This document shows positions 26,788-37,118 of a stretch of 64,000 nucleotides of DNA, one piece after another. The notes beneath the pieces are model-generated. The model did not search any database and was not told the origin of the DNA. It worked only from the letters and a program-made list of their open reading frames with translations. The stretch is from NCBI RefSeq assembly GCF_013009345.1, contig NZ_JABELE010000009.1, positions 1 through 64,000 on the forward strand, given 5' to 3'. A program made the translations under genes and the position numbers. How positions within the stretch are numbered: the stretch's first letter is position 1; the number at the start of each line of letters is the position of its first letter. The stretch comes from Acinetobacter geminorum (GTDB taxonomy: Bacteria; Pseudomonadota; Gammaproteobacteria; Pseudomonadales; Moraxellaceae).

Positions 26788-27096
26788 TCAGTCTACGATA
26801 TAGATACCGCCATCTGAATGTACTTTAATCTCAACTTTATTTAAAAAATCACCTAAACATGGTCCTGAGATACATTCGCCTGTTTCCACTGTAAATAAAG
26901 CACCATGGGTAGAACATTGAATATATTCTTGGTCCTGATCGAGAAATTGATTTTCTAAATATTCAAGCTCTGTTTGCAAATGAGGGCATAAGTTTTGATA
27001 AGCATAGAATGCGCCATCACGTTGCGTAATGAAAATAGTAGTTCCTTGTAAAGTGTCAAAAGCTCTAGCTTCACGCTCAGGAACTTCTTCCGTCAT
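26788..27096 (-). CDS. Rieske [2Fe-2S] ferredoxin-like protein
   Basis: 102 residues from the ATG at 27096 (AAAGGAT just before it); an ATG at 27111 overlaps the end of the kinase gene and would add five residues. It has both cluster-binding motifs, LCPHLQ and CSTHGALF, in a single Rieske domain with no transmembrane helix. This is a small electron carrier of the NirD/ferredoxin class. An oxygenase or reductase partner is not adjacent. Confidence 0.88.
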   Translation of the reverse strand: MTEEVPEREARAFDTLQGTTIFITQRDGAFYAYQNLCPHLQTELEYLENQFLDQDQEYIQCSTHGALFTVETGECISGPCLGDFLNKVEIKVHSDGGIYIVD

Positions 27097-27112
27097 ACAG
27101 ATCCTTTCCATT

Positions 27113-28117
27113 TCAAGCACATTCCTTCTGAAAATTTTCAAGAAGTTTAGCATAATCATTAATCGCTAAACGTGGGCCAAATTGAGAAACAACTTCACTA
27201 GAAATCAAGACAGCCAACTGTGCAGCAGCATTCAAATCTTGATGATGGTTTAGGGCATAAAGGAATGCGCCTGCAAATGCATCACCTGCACCATTGGTAT
27301 CAACCGCTTCTACGTGGCGACCTGCAACATGGAAATGTTGAGTAGAATTAGAAACCAAAGCACCTTTAGCGCTTTGTGTAATGACTACTGTATGATTTTT
27401 AAAACGTAATTGCGCAAGAGCGTCTTCTACAGTTGTTGTATTTGTATACATTAAGGCTTCTTGTTCATTACAAAATAGTAGATCTACGCCATCATCCATA
27501 AGTTCTTCTAAGCCTTCGCGAGCGTATTGCACCATCGCAGGATCTGAAAGGGATAAAGCAATCTTAACACCATTTGCTTTTGCAATTTCTCTGGCTTGTT
27601 TTACAGCTTTACGCGCTGTTTCACTTGTAGAAAGGTAGCCTTCAATATAAAGCCATTTTGCTGTTTTTAATGGTTCAAAGTCGATTTGATCTTGAGAGAG
27701 TTCAGCAGTGATACCTAGATAAGTATGCATCGTACGTTCAGAGTCAGGGCTAATGAGTACCATACAGGTACCTGTCACGCCTTCACTGATTGATTTTGGA
27801 GTGGTTTGAATGCCAGCTTCATTTAAACCTTGCAGATAAATTGAACCCAAATCATCGTTACCAACGCGGCAACCATAAAAAGCACTTCCACCTAATGCAC
27901 TAAAGGCCACAGTCGTATTTGCAGCAGAACCACCACTTGCTTGACCTTTGTAATCTTGATGCTGTTTTAACTCTGCATAAAGAGCAGACTGAGTGTCGCC
28001 ATCGGACAACTGCATTGTGCCTTTTTGCAAGCCTTGCTGACTAAGAAAATCATCAGACACTTTAAATTCTTGGTCGATTAATGCATTACCAATTGCAAAA
28101 AGATCTACAGTTGCCAT
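27113..28117 (-). CDS. PfkB-family adenosine kinase
   Basis: 334 residues of the ribokinase/PfkB superfamily. GNALIDQEFKV is at the N-terminus, QASGGSAANTTVAFSALGG binds the nucleoside, and VDTNGAGDAFAGAF carries the catalytic Asp and anion hole. The overall pattern fits bacterial adenosine kinase-like enzymes, which would make AMP from adenosine; another sugar or nucleoside substrate is possible. An upstream ATG at 28129 is also in frame. The Rieske and YqiJ-like genes follow with very short gaps, a likely operon. Confidence 0.85.
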   Translation of the reverse strand: MATVDLFAIGNALIDQEFKVSDDFLSQQGLQKGTMQLSDGDTQSALYAELKQHQDYKGQASGGSAANTTVAFSALGGSAFYGCRVGNDDLGSIYLQGLNEAGIQTTPKSISEGVTGTCMVLISPDSERTMHTYLGITAELSQDQIDFEPLKTAKWLYIEGYLSTSETARKAVKQAREIAKANGVKIALSLSDPAMVQYAREGLEELMDDGVDLLFCNEQEALMYTNTTTVEDALAQLRFKNHTVVITQSAKGALVSNSTQHFHVAGRHVEAVDTNGAGDAFAGAFLYALNHHQDLNAAAQLAVLISSEVVSQFGPRLAINDYAKLLENFQKECA

Positions 28118-28129
28118 ATGTGTTGTCAC

Positions 28130-28497
28130 AAAATAAAAAATCAGGTTGCTAAGTTTACACCATTGCTTGGGTTTGCTGTAGTTTGTTGAATAAAATTCAG
28201 TTAAATCAAAAGTTAGTGGAAAAATATTGTTGTATGAATATTTTTTAGATTCGAGGTAGGTCAGCCAAATAAAATTGATAAGCTTTTTTATTCAATGTCT
28301 ATCATATACATAGAATTAAAAGCTTTTGTTCTGGTAGGATAAAACATTCATCGCTATGTGCTTGATATCAAAGCTATGCCAATGAAAACTAATACTCAAC
28401 AAAAACATAGTATTTTACTTGGTTTTTGTTCGCCAATCTCAAGCTGACTCAGGCTATAATGAGACTTATTCACTTATCCGATATGTTAGGAGATCAC
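28130..28497. other. Divergent promoter region, adenosine kinase / PreP
   Basis: No gene is visible. A TATAAT at 28455-28460 with a downstream G is the best -10 for the protease gene (start 28498), about 38 bases before it. No clear -35 is seen. The rest is AT-rich with no palindrome of note. Confidence 0.5.
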
Positions 28498-31437
28498 ATG
28501 ACTGTAGATGTCACTGAAACCATTTCTCAAACTGTTCACCCTGCGTTTCAGTTGCTACGTCAGCACCATGTAGAAGCATTAGATATTTTAGTGTCTGAAT
28601 ATAAGCATAAAGTCACAGGTGCGGTGCATTATCACTTGGCAACTGATTATGATGAAAATGTATTTCTTGTTGCTTTTAGAACACAGCCTATGGACTCTAA
28701 AGGCACGGCACATATTTTAGAACATACGGCTTTGTGTGGCTCTGAAAAGTTTCCGGTACGTGATCCGTTCTTTTTAATGATTCGTCGTTCTTTAAATACT
28801 TTTATGAACGCGTTTACAGCAGCAGATTGGACTGCGTATCCATTTGCTACTCAAAACAAAAAAGATTTCCAAAACTTACTCTCTGTTTATCTGGATGCGG
28901 CATTTGCTGCTAATTTGAATCCACTTGATTTTGCTCAAGAAGGTATTCGTATTGAACTTGAAAATGGGCAACCTGTATATAAAGGTGTTGTTTTTAATGA
29001 AATGAAAGGTGCGATGAGTGCACCGTCTGACCAACTTTACCATCAGTTGGCTCATCATTTATTCCCTGAAACCACCTATCATTACAACTCAGGTGGTGAC
29101 CCGAAAGATATTCCTGATTTAACGTATGAGCAGTTAGTCGATTTTTATAAGGTACATTACCACCCAAGTAATGCTGTATTCATGACCTTTGGTAATCAAA
29201 CAGCATACGAGCTGCAAGACCAATTTGAAAAACTAGCCCTACATAAATTTTCTGCGGGAACAACTCTATATTCTAAGCCCGAAAAGCGCTTAGCAGCGCC
29301 AATTGAAGTAACGGAAAACTATGGTGTTGATAGTGATGATTTAAAGGATAAAACTTATCATGTTCTATCTTGGTTATTACCAGAAGCAAACGACATTAAA
29401 TTGCGTTTAGGAATGCGTTTAGTTGAAGGGATTTTATTAGAAAATTCAGCTTCGCCACTACGTCATTACTTAGAAACTTGTGGTTATGCTCAATCTACAG
29501 GTCCATTAATGGGCGTAGATGACAGTAATTTTGAAATGACTTTCTACTGTGGCGTTCAAGGTTCAAATCCTGAACATGCTCAAAGCTTTAGAGATGGTGT
29601 TTTAAATATTCTGCGTGATGTTGCTGCTAAACCAATTGATAGTAATTTAGTCGATGCAATTTTGCATCAAATCGAGTTACATCAACGTGAAATTAATGGT
29701 GATGGTACACCGTATGGTTTAAGTCTAATTTTAAATGGTTTAAGTGGTGCGATTCACCATAATGACCCAATTCAAATTTGGGACGTCGACAGCGCAATTG
29801 CGCAGGTTAAAGAAGAGTTGAAAGACCCAATGTGGCTATCAAATCTGATTCAAACACATTTGCTCGACAACCCTCATCGCGTACAGATGACTTTAGTTCC
29901 AGATCCGACCAAGTCTGTAAAAGAGCAGGAAGCGGAAAAAGCTCGTTTAGCAGCTATCGGTGAAAAGCTAACAGACGCTGATAAAGCTGAAATCATTGCT
30001 AAAACCAAGGCCCTAGAGGAACGTCAAGATACTCCTGATAATCTGGAGTTATTGCCAAAAGTAGGTTTGGAAGATGTACCTGCTGACTTACATATTGTGC
30101 AAGGTCAGTTACGTGAAATTATTTGTAATCGTATGGATACGCCGTTGAACTTGTATCATGCGGGTACTAACGGCATTTACTATCAACAAGTACTCATTCA
30201 GATTCCTGAAGATATTGTGAAGTCACCTTACTTCAATTTGCTTTCTATTTTGATGGGTGAAGTAGGTGCAGGCGAATATGACTATCTTGAACTACAAAAC
30301 TTGCAAACCGCTGTAAGTGGTGGTTTAGGAATGGGCGCTTCTTTACGTAGTAAAGTTGATGATAAAGATAAAATTAGTGCTTGGCTGACTTTAACGACTA
30401 AATCGTTGACTCAGAAATTTGATGCAATTCATTTATTAAAATTAGCATTTGAACAGCTTCGATTTGATGAAAAAGAACGAATTATCGAGTTACTGCAACA
30501 ACGTAAAACACGTTGGCAATCTCGTTTATCTGGTTCAGGTCACAGCTATGCGATGCAGATTGCTTCTCGTAACATGAGTGCCCTGGCTCAACGTGACTAT
30601 CAAAACACGGGTTTAGGTGCATTGAATTGGCTGGGTGAGCTTGTTACTAAAATTACCCAAGATGATGCCGCTTACGATGAGCTGATTGCAGAATTAAAAC
30701 GTATTCATAGTAAGTTGTTGCAAGCACCTAAACAGTTCTTACTTGTATGTGAAGAACATCAATCTGAACGTTTGGTTGAAGAAATTCAGAATGTTTGGGA
30801 TAAATTGAACGTTAATCCAGCTACAACTGAGTTAACTCAAGTAGAACAAACCAATGATAATAACCATGAAGCGTGGTTAATTCAGGCAAATGTTCAATTC
30901 TGTGCTTCTGCATATCAGGCTGTGGAAGTGTCGCATCCAGATGCAGCTCCATTAATGGTATTGGCAGCTTATTTACGTAATGGATTCTTACACAGTGCTA
31001 TCCGTGAAAAAGGTGGTGCTTATGGCGGCGGTGCTAGTTATGATGGAAATGCCTGCTCATTCCGTTTCTTTAGCTACCGCGATCCACGTTTAGCAGAGAC
31101 TTTTAAGGACTTTGAAGCAAGCGTGCAATGGTTATTAAATACAGAGCAACAACCTTATCAACTTGAAGAGGCGATTCTTGGTTTAGTGGCAAGTATGGAT
31201 AAACCAGGCTCTCCAGCAGGTGAAGCGATTACAGCATGTTATGCATTGTTGCATGCAAGAACACCAGCTTTCCGCCGTACTTTGCGTGAAAGATTGTTGC
31301 ATGTAACATTGGATGATTTAAAACGTGTTGCTCGTCAATATTTAGTAGAGCAAACTCCTGTAAAAGCTGTAGTTGCGCCATTTGCAAAACGCGATGAATT
31401 GCAGCAGTTAGGATTTACCATTCAACAAGTTAATTAA
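28498..31437 (+). CDS. PreP-type M16C insulinase-family protease
   Basis: A 979-residue zinc metallopeptidase of the presequence protease (M16C) type. The inverted zinc motif is HILEH in GTAHILEHTALCGSEKFPVR, with the downstream Glu in FNEMKGAMSAP. The homologous but inactive second half starts around residue 500. Members degrade short peptides in a closed chamber. The ATG at 28498 follows TTAGGAG; the longer frame from 28426 is less likely. It is cotranscribed with or just ahead of pldA. Confidence 0.92.
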   Translation: MTVDVTETISQTVHPAFQLLRQHHVEALDILVSEYKHKVTGAVHYHLATDYDENVFLVAFRTQPMDSKGTAHILEHTALCGSEKFPVRDPFFLMIRRSLNTFMNAFTAADWTAYPFATQNKKDFQNLLSVYLDAAFAANLNPLDFAQEGIRIELENGQPVYKGVVFNEMKGAMSAPSDQLYHQLAHHLFPETTYHYNSGGDPKDIPDLTYEQLVDFYKVHYHPSNAVFMTFGNQTAYELQDQFEKLALHKFSAGTTLYSKPEKRLAAPIEVTENYGVDSDDLKDKTYHVLSWLLPEANDIKLRLGMRLVEGILLENSASPLRHYLETCGYAQSTGPLMGVDDSNFEMTFYCGVQGSNPEHAQSFRDGVLNILRDVAAKPIDSNLVDAILHQIELHQREINGDGTPYGLSLILNGLSGAIHHNDPIQIWDVDSAIAQVKEELKDPMWLSNLIQTHLLDNPHRVQMTLVPDPTKSVKEQEAEKARLAAIGEKLTDADKAEIIAKTKALEERQDTPDNLELLPKVGLEDVPADLHIVQGQLREIICNRMDTPLNLYHAGTNGIYYQQVLIQIPEDIVKSPYFNLLSILMGEVGAGEYDYLELQNLQTAVSGGLGMGASLRSKVDDKDKISAWLTLTTKSLTQKFDAIHLLKLAFEQLRFDEKERIIELLQQRKTRWQSRLSGSGHSYAMQIASRNMSALAQRDYQNTGLGALNWLGELVTKITQDDAAYDELIAELKRIHSKLLQAPKQFLLVCEEHQSERLVEEIQNVWDKLNVNPATTELTQVEQTNDNNHEAWLIQANVQFCASAYQAVEVSHPDAAPLMVLAAYLRNGFLHSAIREKGGAYGGGASYDGNACSFRFFSYRDPRLAETFKDFEASVQWLLNTEQQPYQLEEAILGLVASMDKPGSPAGEAITACYALLHARTPAFRRTLRERLLHVTLDDLKRVARQYLVEQTPVKAVVAPFAKRDELQQLGFTIQQVN

Positions 31438-31457
31438 AATAAAAATTGGAGATGAAC

Positions 31458-32609
31458 ATGGCGTTCAGACAATTTGAACGCACATCTTTACAGCTGAGCA
31501 TGGGAATCGTGCTTAGCTGTTTATGTGCGTCTGTGACATATGCTGACACGTTGGCACCTGTAACCCCTGCGACAGTTGATGCATGTGTTGCTCTTGCTTC
31601 AAATGCTGATCGTCTGGCTTGTTACGACTCTGTATTTAAACCAGCAGCTCTACCAGTTGTGCAAGCCGCGGTAGTACCTGAGCCTGTTAAAAAAATTGAT
31701 CAGCCTGCTGTTCAGCCAACAACATTGAAAGAGAAGGTTGTAGATACGGTTAGTAATATTAAAGTGATTGGTAAAGCGCCTACACTTGAACCTACTACTT
31801 CTTTGTTGGATCAACGTTGGGAGTTATCAGAAAAAAGTAAGCTAGGTGTTTGGAATATTCGTGCTTATCAGCCAGTCTATTTATTACCCGTATTTTGGAC
31901 CAGTGATAAGAATGAATTCCCAAGTAGTCCAAATCCAAATAATACTGTAACGGATGCTCAGAATCTGAAATCAACAGAAAGTAAGTTTCAGATTTCTTTG
32001 AAAACGAAAGCTTGGGAAAATATTTTTGGAAATAATGGCGATTTGTGGGTGGGTTATACCCAATCTTCACGTTGGCAGACGTTTAATGCTGAAGAATCTC
32101 GTCCATTTCGTGAAACGAACTATGAGCCAGAAGCAAGTTTAATGTTTAGAACGAACTACGAGTTGCTTGGTTTAGATGGGCGTTTGCTTGGAGTTACCTT
32201 AAACCATCAGTCAAATGGTCGTTCAGATCCATTATCTCGTAGCTGGAACCGTGTCATCTTTAATGTTGGATTGGAGCGGGGTAACTTTGCTTTAATGCTT
32301 CGTCCATGGATTCGTCTTGAAGAAGATAGTAAAGATGATAATAACCCGGATATGGAAGATTACATCGGCCGTGGTGATTTAACAGCGTTTTATAAGTGGA
32401 AGCAGAATGATTTCTCTCTAATGCTGCGTCATTCGTTGAAGGGTGGTGATGATTCTCATGGCGCTGTTCAGTTTGACTGGGCTTTCCCGATTAGTGGCAA
32501 GCTGCGTGGACATTTCCAATTGTTTAACGGTTATGGTGAAAGCTTGATTGATTATAACCATCGAGCAACTTATGCTGGTTTGGGTGTATCACTCCTGAAT
32601 TGGTACTAA
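31458..32609 (+). CDS. pldA: Outer-membrane phospholipase A
   Basis: 383 residues from the ATG at 31458 (TTGGAG six bases before). The signal peptide ends near SVTYA; a 100-residue low-complexity N-terminal extension precedes the 12-strand barrel. The catalytic region has HQSNGRSDPLSRSWNRV: His and Ser of H-x-S and the Asn of SWN, matching His142, Ser144 and Asn156 of E. coli OMPLA. It hydrolyses phospholipids that reach the outer leaflet. The C-terminus ends in an aromatic residue (NWY), typical for barrel export. It starts 20 bases after the protease gene. Confidence 0.95.
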   Translation: MAFRQFERTSLQLSMGIVLSCLCASVTYADTLAPVTPATVDACVALASNADRLACYDSVFKPAALPVVQAAVVPEPVKKIDQPAVQPTTLKEKVVDTVSNIKVIGKAPTLEPTTSLLDQRWELSEKSKLGVWNIRAYQPVYLLPVFWTSDKNEFPSSPNPNNTVTDAQNLKSTESKFQISLKTKAWENIFGNNGDLWVGYTQSSRWQTFNAEESRPFRETNYEPEASLMFRTNYELLGLDGRLLGVTLNHQSNGRSDPLSRSWNRVIFNVGLERGNFALMLRPWIRLEEDSKDDNNPDMEDYIGRGDLTAFYKWKQNDFSLMLRHSLKGGDDSHGAVQFDWAFPISGKLRGHFQLFNGYGESLIDYNHRATYAGLGVSLLNWY

Positions 32610-32617
32610 AAACCTAT

Positions 32618-32646
32618 AAAAAAGCCGCTTTTAAAGCGGCTTTTTT
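32618..32646. terminator. Bidirectional terminator between pldA and ktrB
   Basis: AAAAAAGCCGCTTT / AAAGCGGCTTTTTT palindrome between two convergent genes. Confidence 0.9.
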
Positions 32647-32647
32647 A

Positions 32648-33985
32648 TTATCCAATTTGAATATTGGCTTGAGGATGTTTGAGTCGACTCTTTTTCGGAG
32701 TAGCGATTAAATAGGCGAGTGTTAAAGGGCCAAGCCGTCCAGCAAACATGAGTAAGCTTAAAATGAATAAACTACCATTATGTAAATCTGGTGTGATTCC
32801 ACGAGAAAGACCTACTGTACATGCTGCTGAAACAACCTCAAAAAGCAAATTCATAAAATCTGCTTTAGGCTCTAAAAGCAAAAGAATAAAGAAGCCCATG
32901 AAGATGAGGATGCTCGTAATAGCAGTTACCGCTAATGCTTTATAGGTCGTTTCATGAGATACAGAGTGGTTAAATATTCTAATTTCATCTGTACGGCGTA
33001 AAAATGAAATTACACTAAGTACTAAAATGACAAAGGTTCCAACTTTGATTCCACCAGCTGTACTCAGTGAACCACCACCAATAAACATCAGTAACATCAT
33101 CAGTAAGGAACTACTGTTGGTCATTGCACCCGTATCAATGGTATTAAAGCCTGAAGATCGTGGAACTGTTGCTTGAAACCAAGCATTTAATGCTTGTTCT
33201 CCTGAGTTTAACATCCCTAAAGTTGCCGGATTTTGAGCTTCTAAAGCCCATATTAAAATAAAAGCGACTAGGTTAATAATTGCAATAGTGATAAGAATAA
33301 GCTTGCTATTTGGTGTTAGTTTTTTCCATTTTTTGTTTTGTTTAATATCCATGAGCACTAAAAAACCAAGACCACCTATAGTGTAAAGAATGCTAATTGT
33401 TATACAAATAATATAGTTGCTTTGAAAATTCATTAAGCTATTTGAAAACAATGAAAAACCAGCATTGTTGAATGAGGAAATGCTGTAAAAAACTGCATAA
33501 TATAAACCACGTGCAAACCCGTATATTGGTGTAAAAGCAGTCGTGAGAATAATTGTACCAATCAGTTCAAAAATAAGGGTGTAGGTAACAACTCCTTTAG
33601 CAACAAAAGTAACTTTTGATAGACTCGTTTGTCCGAGACTATCTTGAGCCATCATTTGCTGTTTAAGACCGACTTTAGGAGACAAGCTTAATGCCGCCAA
33701 TATCGCAAAAGTCATAAACCCCAAACCGCCAGATTGGATTAGTAATAAAATAATAGTTTGCCCAAACAGGGTAAAAGACTCATGAATATTTAAAACAGAT
33801 AAACCCGTAATTGTTACTGCTGAAGTGGCTGTAAACAGCGCATCCATCCAACTGACATTGCCTGTATTGGCAAATGGCAGTTTAAGCAATAAAGTACCAA
33901 AGATAATGAAGCCTAAAAAACCTAACGCTAAAAGTGAAGGCGGGCTTAAATTTAACGTTTTATGGGGCTTGGGATATATAGACAT
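32648..33985 (-). CDS. ktrB: Potassium uptake channel subunit KtrB
   Basis: 445 residues, the TrkH/KtrB superfamily with four M1-P-M2 repeats. The four selectivity-filter glycines are visible in TATSAVTITGLSV, ISSFNNAGFSLF, TVPRSSGFNT and ACTVGLSRG. Together with KtrA it imports K+ (often Na+-coupled), important for osmotic adaptation. ktrA is directly upstream, 18 bases away. Confidence 0.93.
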   Translation of the reverse strand: MSIYPKPHKTLNLSPPSLLALGFLGFIIFGTLLLKLPFANTGNVSWMDALFTATSAVTITGLSVLNIHESFTLFGQTIILLLIQSGGLGFMTFAILAALSLSPKVGLKQQMMAQDSLGQTSLSKVTFVAKGVVTYTLIFELIGTIILTTAFTPIYGFARGLYYAVFYSISSFNNAGFSLFSNSLMNFQSNYIICITISILYTIGGLGFLVLMDIKQNKKWKKLTPNSKLILITIAIINLVAFILIWALEAQNPATLGMLNSGEQALNAWFQATVPRSSGFNTIDTGAMTNSSSLLMMLLMFIGGGSLSTAGGIKVGTFVILVLSVISFLRRTDEIRIFNHSVSHETTYKALAVTAITSILIFMGFFILLLLEPKADFMNLLFEVVSAACTVGLSRGITPDLHNGSLFILSLLMFAGRLGPLTLAYLIATPKKSRLKHPQANIQIG

Positions 33986-34003
33986 ATTCTAGAGTTCGTT
34001 TTC

Positions 34004-34654
34004 TTATATGAAGCAGTTAGAAAGTTTCTTTAACTGAGGTAGATGACCTTCTAAAATAAGAATATCATGTGTTTGCAAAGTGAAATTTTCTTCAGTCTCA
34101 AACAAAATCTGTTGCTGTCTTTTCACGAGCAATGTTTTGACTTGAGGCGCTTGCTGCATAATGCCATATAAATTGATGCCATTAAGTTTGTCTGGGATCT
34201 CAATTTTGATAATGTAATGATCATCTTCTAAAGACATATAACGGCTTACCATAGGGTAGTTCAGAGCTTGAGCAACTCTTACCCCCATATCTTCTTCAGG
34301 ATGAATAATCTTATTGATATTAAGGTGCGACAAAATGGTGTGATGAGCTTTGGTCTTTGCTTTAACCCAAATTTTCTCAATTCCCAGATTTTTTAAATTC
34401 AGCACACACAAAATACTGGCTTCAATATCTTCACCAATTGCGACTACAACTGCGTCACAATTTTGTATATTCAGTTCGTCAAGCACATGTTCGTCAGTGG
34501 CATCAGCAATGACGGCATGAGTTAAAACATCGGCAAGATTTTCAACATTCTTTTTCACCGTATCGATGCCAATAACATCATGATTTAATTTTGTGAGTTC
34601 TTGGGCAACTGTTGCTCCAAAACTACCTAAGCCAATGACTGCGAACTGTGCCAT
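34004..34654 (-). CDS. ktrA: KtrA-type regulatory subunit
   Basis: 216 residues. The RCK N-domain has the Rossmann loop FAVIGLGSFGATVAQEL, Asp/Glu after the second strand (VIGIDTVKKN), and the conserved HAVIADATDE. A C-terminal RCK_C domain (about 135-215) follows. The protein binds ATP/ADP and gates KtrB. It has the single-domain size of KtrA, not the doubled TrkA. Confidence 0.93.
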   Translation of the reverse strand: MAQFAVIGLGSFGATVAQELTKLNHDVIGIDTVKKNVENLADVLTHAVIADATDEHVLDELNIQNCDAVVVAIGEDIEASILCVLNLKNLGIEKIWVKAKTKAHHTILSHLNINKIIHPEEDMGVRVAQALNYPMVSRYMSLEDDHYIIKIEIPDKLNGINLYGIMQQAPQVKTLLVKRQQQILFETEENFTLQTHDILILEGHLPQLKKLSNCFI

Positions 34655-34755
34655 GTTGGTCCTTTTTCCCGAGTTAGATCATTATTTTTAAGGATATTTT
34701 CTTTAAGATAAAGAGCGGCAATGTAAAGATGATAGAAATATAAAAGAATTGTATA

Positions 34756-34783
34756 AAAAAGCCGACAACTTTGTCGGCTTTTT
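34756..34783 (-). terminator. ilvA terminator
   Basis: AAAAAGCCGACA / TGTCGGCTTTTT with loop ACTT, 15 bases past the ilvA stop. T tract on both strands; ktrA starts beyond it. Confidence 0.88.
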
Positions 34784-34797
34784 ATCAAAACTAAAGA

Positions 34798-36339
34798 TTA
34801 TTTTAAGAAACGTTTATAGCCGACGTTATCAGTAATTTCTGCATACGGATAATTAATCTGCTCGAGTGTTTCAATCAATCCATCAGGATTTTGTTTCGCA
34901 TCAGTTGCTTGTAAGCCCACTAACACACGTCCTTCTGCCGCACCATGGTTACGGTAATGGAAGAGGGTAATGTTGTGGGTTGGACCTAAACGAGTTAAGA
35001 ATGTTAAGAGCGCACCCGGACGTTCAGGGAATTCAACACGGAACAATCTTTCATCATCTAGATTTGCGTGACCGCCAATTAAATAACGAATATGTAATTT
35101 TGCAACTTCATCGTCAGAAAGGTCATCAACTACATAGTTTTGCTGTTTAAGTTGCTCTAAAATTTCATGACGCTCTGCATCTCCACCTTTTAAACTAATA
35201 CCGACGAATACTTGCGCTTCGTCTGTATTGTTTGCGCGGTAGTTAAACTCAGTGATATTGCGACCTTGTAAAGCACGACAGAAGCCTAAGAATGCGCCTT
35301 TTTCTTCAGATAAGGTAACTGCATAAATCGCTTCACGTTGCTCACCTAACTCGGTGCGTTCGGCAATATAGCGTAGGCGGTCAAAATTCATATTGGCGCC
35401 GCAAACAATCGACACCATATTTTTATTACTGATTTTATGCTCTTGAATATATTTTTTGATACCCGCTAAAGCCATTGCTCCAGAAGGTTCAACAATGCTG
35501 CGGTTTTCATCAAATGTGTCTTTAATTGCTGCACAGATTTCATCTGTATTCACAGTGACAATATCAGGATCAACAATCGGTCCTGAATTATCAGATTTGC
35601 GCAAACGAATAATATCAAATGGTAAAGCACCAATTTGTGCAACAGCTGTACCATCTGCAAATAGGCCTACATGTGGTAAAATTACACGTTCATTTGCTTC
35701 TAAAGCTGCTTTTAAACAAGCAGACTCTTCATATTCAACACCAATAACTTTTACGTGCGGTGCAACTTCACCAAGGTAAGCCGCTACACCTGAGATAAGG
35801 CCACCACCACCTACAGCAACAAATACGTATTCTACATCGCGCCATTGACGTAATATTTCATTGGCAATTGTGCCTTGACCTGCAATGACAAGTTCATCGT
35901 CATAAGGTGGAATAAATACAAGACCTTCAACTTCAGCACGTTGTTGAGCATATTTATTTGCGATATCAAAGCTATCGCCATGTAACACAACTTGGCCACC
36001 TAAGCGTTTAACAGCCTGAACTTTAATGTCAGGTGTTGTGCTCGGCATAACAATAATAGCGGGAATTCCTAGTCTTTGACCTGACAAAGCTACGCCTTGA
36101 GCATGGTTACCAGCAGAGGCGCAAATTACTCCGCGTTCAAGTTGTTCTTTTGGTAATTGACTAATACGGTTATAGGCACCGCGTAATTTAAAAGAAAAAA
36201 CGGGTTGTAAATCTTCACGCTTAAAACGAATTGTATTGTTTAATTTTTGACTAATTCGTGGAGCTGCTTCGAGAGGTGTTTCAATTGCAACATCATAAAC
36301 CGTTGCTTGTAAAATTTGTCGTACCACACGAGACAGCAT
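34798..36339 (-). CDS. ilvA: Threonine deaminase, biosynthetic
   Basis: 513 residues. A PLP enzyme that makes 2-oxobutanoate from threonine, the first step of isoleucine synthesis. The PLP Lys is in FSFKLRGAYN, glycine loop VAVGGGGLISG, and CASAGNHAQGVALS. Two C-terminal ACT-like regulatory domains (about 325-510) bind isoleucine (inhibition) and valine (activation). The ATG at 36339 fits AGGGAAG better than 36345. Divergent from rpiA. Confidence 0.95.
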   Translation of the reverse strand: MLSRVVRQILQATVYDVAIETPLEAAPRISQKLNNTIRFKREDLQPVFSFKLRGAYNRISQLPKEQLERGVICASAGNHAQGVALSGQRLGIPAIIVMPSTTPDIKVQAVKRLGGQVVLHGDSFDIANKYAQQRAEVEGLVFIPPYDDELVIAGQGTIANEILRQWRDVEYVFVAVGGGGLISGVAAYLGEVAPHVKVIGVEYEESACLKAALEANERVILPHVGLFADGTAVAQIGALPFDIIRLRKSDNSGPIVDPDIVTVNTDEICAAIKDTFDENRSIVEPSGAMALAGIKKYIQEHKISNKNMVSIVCGANMNFDRLRYIAERTELGEQREAIYAVTLSEEKGAFLGFCRALQGRNITEFNYRANNTDEAQVFVGISLKGGDAERHEILEQLKQQNYVVDDLSDDEVAKLHIRYLIGGHANLDDERLFRVEFPERPGALLTFLTRLGPTHNITLFHYRNHGAAEGRVLVGLQATDAKQNPDGLIETLEQINYPYAEITDNVGYKRFLK

Positions 36340-36446
36340 GTTCATCTTCCCTATTACAGTTTAAAATAGGAAATTATTGTAGCAAACCCTTGTGCATTTG
36401 CGCCGTTTATTGGCGCATAAATGTCAAAAAATAGTTGAGTGATGTA

Positions 36447-37118
36447 ATGAGCCTATATGGAACCCAAGATGAAAAGAAACAAGCAGCTGCGAAAGCTGCT
36501 TTAAAACACTTACCCAAAGGTGGCATTTTGGGTGTTGGGACTGGAAGTACCGTAAACTTTCTAATTGATTTATTACCTGAATTACAATTAGAAGCAGCTG
36601 TGGCAAGTTCTCAAGCAACAGCTGATCGTCTTAAAAAACTTGGTATTGAAGTGGTTGATATGAACCATGTAGGTAGCCTAGATGCCTATGTTGATGGTGC
36701 AGATGAGATTGATCGCCATATGCATATGATTAAAGGTGGTGGTGCTGCATTAACACGTGAGAAAATCGTTGCATCAATCGCTAAGAAATTTGTGTGTATT
36801 GTTGATGATTCAAAATGGGTTGATCAACTTGGACGTGATTTTCCACTTCCAGTAGAAGTGATTCCAATGGCGCGTTCAGCTGTAGCCCGTAAATTGGTCA
36901 GTTTAGGTGGTGATCCGGTTTATCGTGAAGGTGTAGTTACAGATAATGGTAATGTTATTTTAGATGTATTTAATTTGAACATCTTAAACGCAATTGATTT
37001 GGAAAAGACCATCAATAATATACCAGGTGTTGTGACTAACGGTATTTTTGCGTTAAATCCAGCAACGATCGCAATTGTTGCGACAAATAATGGTATTGAA
37101 GAGCGTACAGCACAGTAA
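36447..37118 (+). CDS. rpiA: Ribose-5-phosphate isomerase A
   Basis: 223 residues; interconverts ribose 5-phosphate and ribulose 5-phosphate in the pentose phosphate pathway. Signature segments are LGVGTGSTVNFLID, YVDGADEID with active Asp residues, MIKGGGAALTREK and the C-terminal GVVTNGIFAL. An in-frame TTG at 36435 would give a longer form. Its stop codon TAA shares one base with the ATG of the next gene, so the two are coupled. Confidence 0.95.
   Translation: MSLYGTQDEKKQAAAKAALKHLPKGGILGVGTGSTVNFLIDLLPELQLEAAVASSQATADRLKKLGIEVVDMNHVGSLDAYVDGADEIDRHMHMIKGGGAALTREKIVASIAKKFVCIVDDSKWVDQLGRDFPLPVEVIPMARSAVARKLVSLGGDPVYREGVVTDNGNVILDVFNLNILNAIDLEKTINNIPGVVTNGIFALNPATIAIVATNNGIEERTAQ

Noticed and set aside
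19124..28263. Exact 15-base match ATTCGAGGTAGGTCA at 19124-19138 and 28249-28263, both upstream of genes
   Set aside because: In a 64-kb window one or two 15-base matches are expected by chance, and the contexts otherwise do not match. The first copy merely includes a ribosome binding site.
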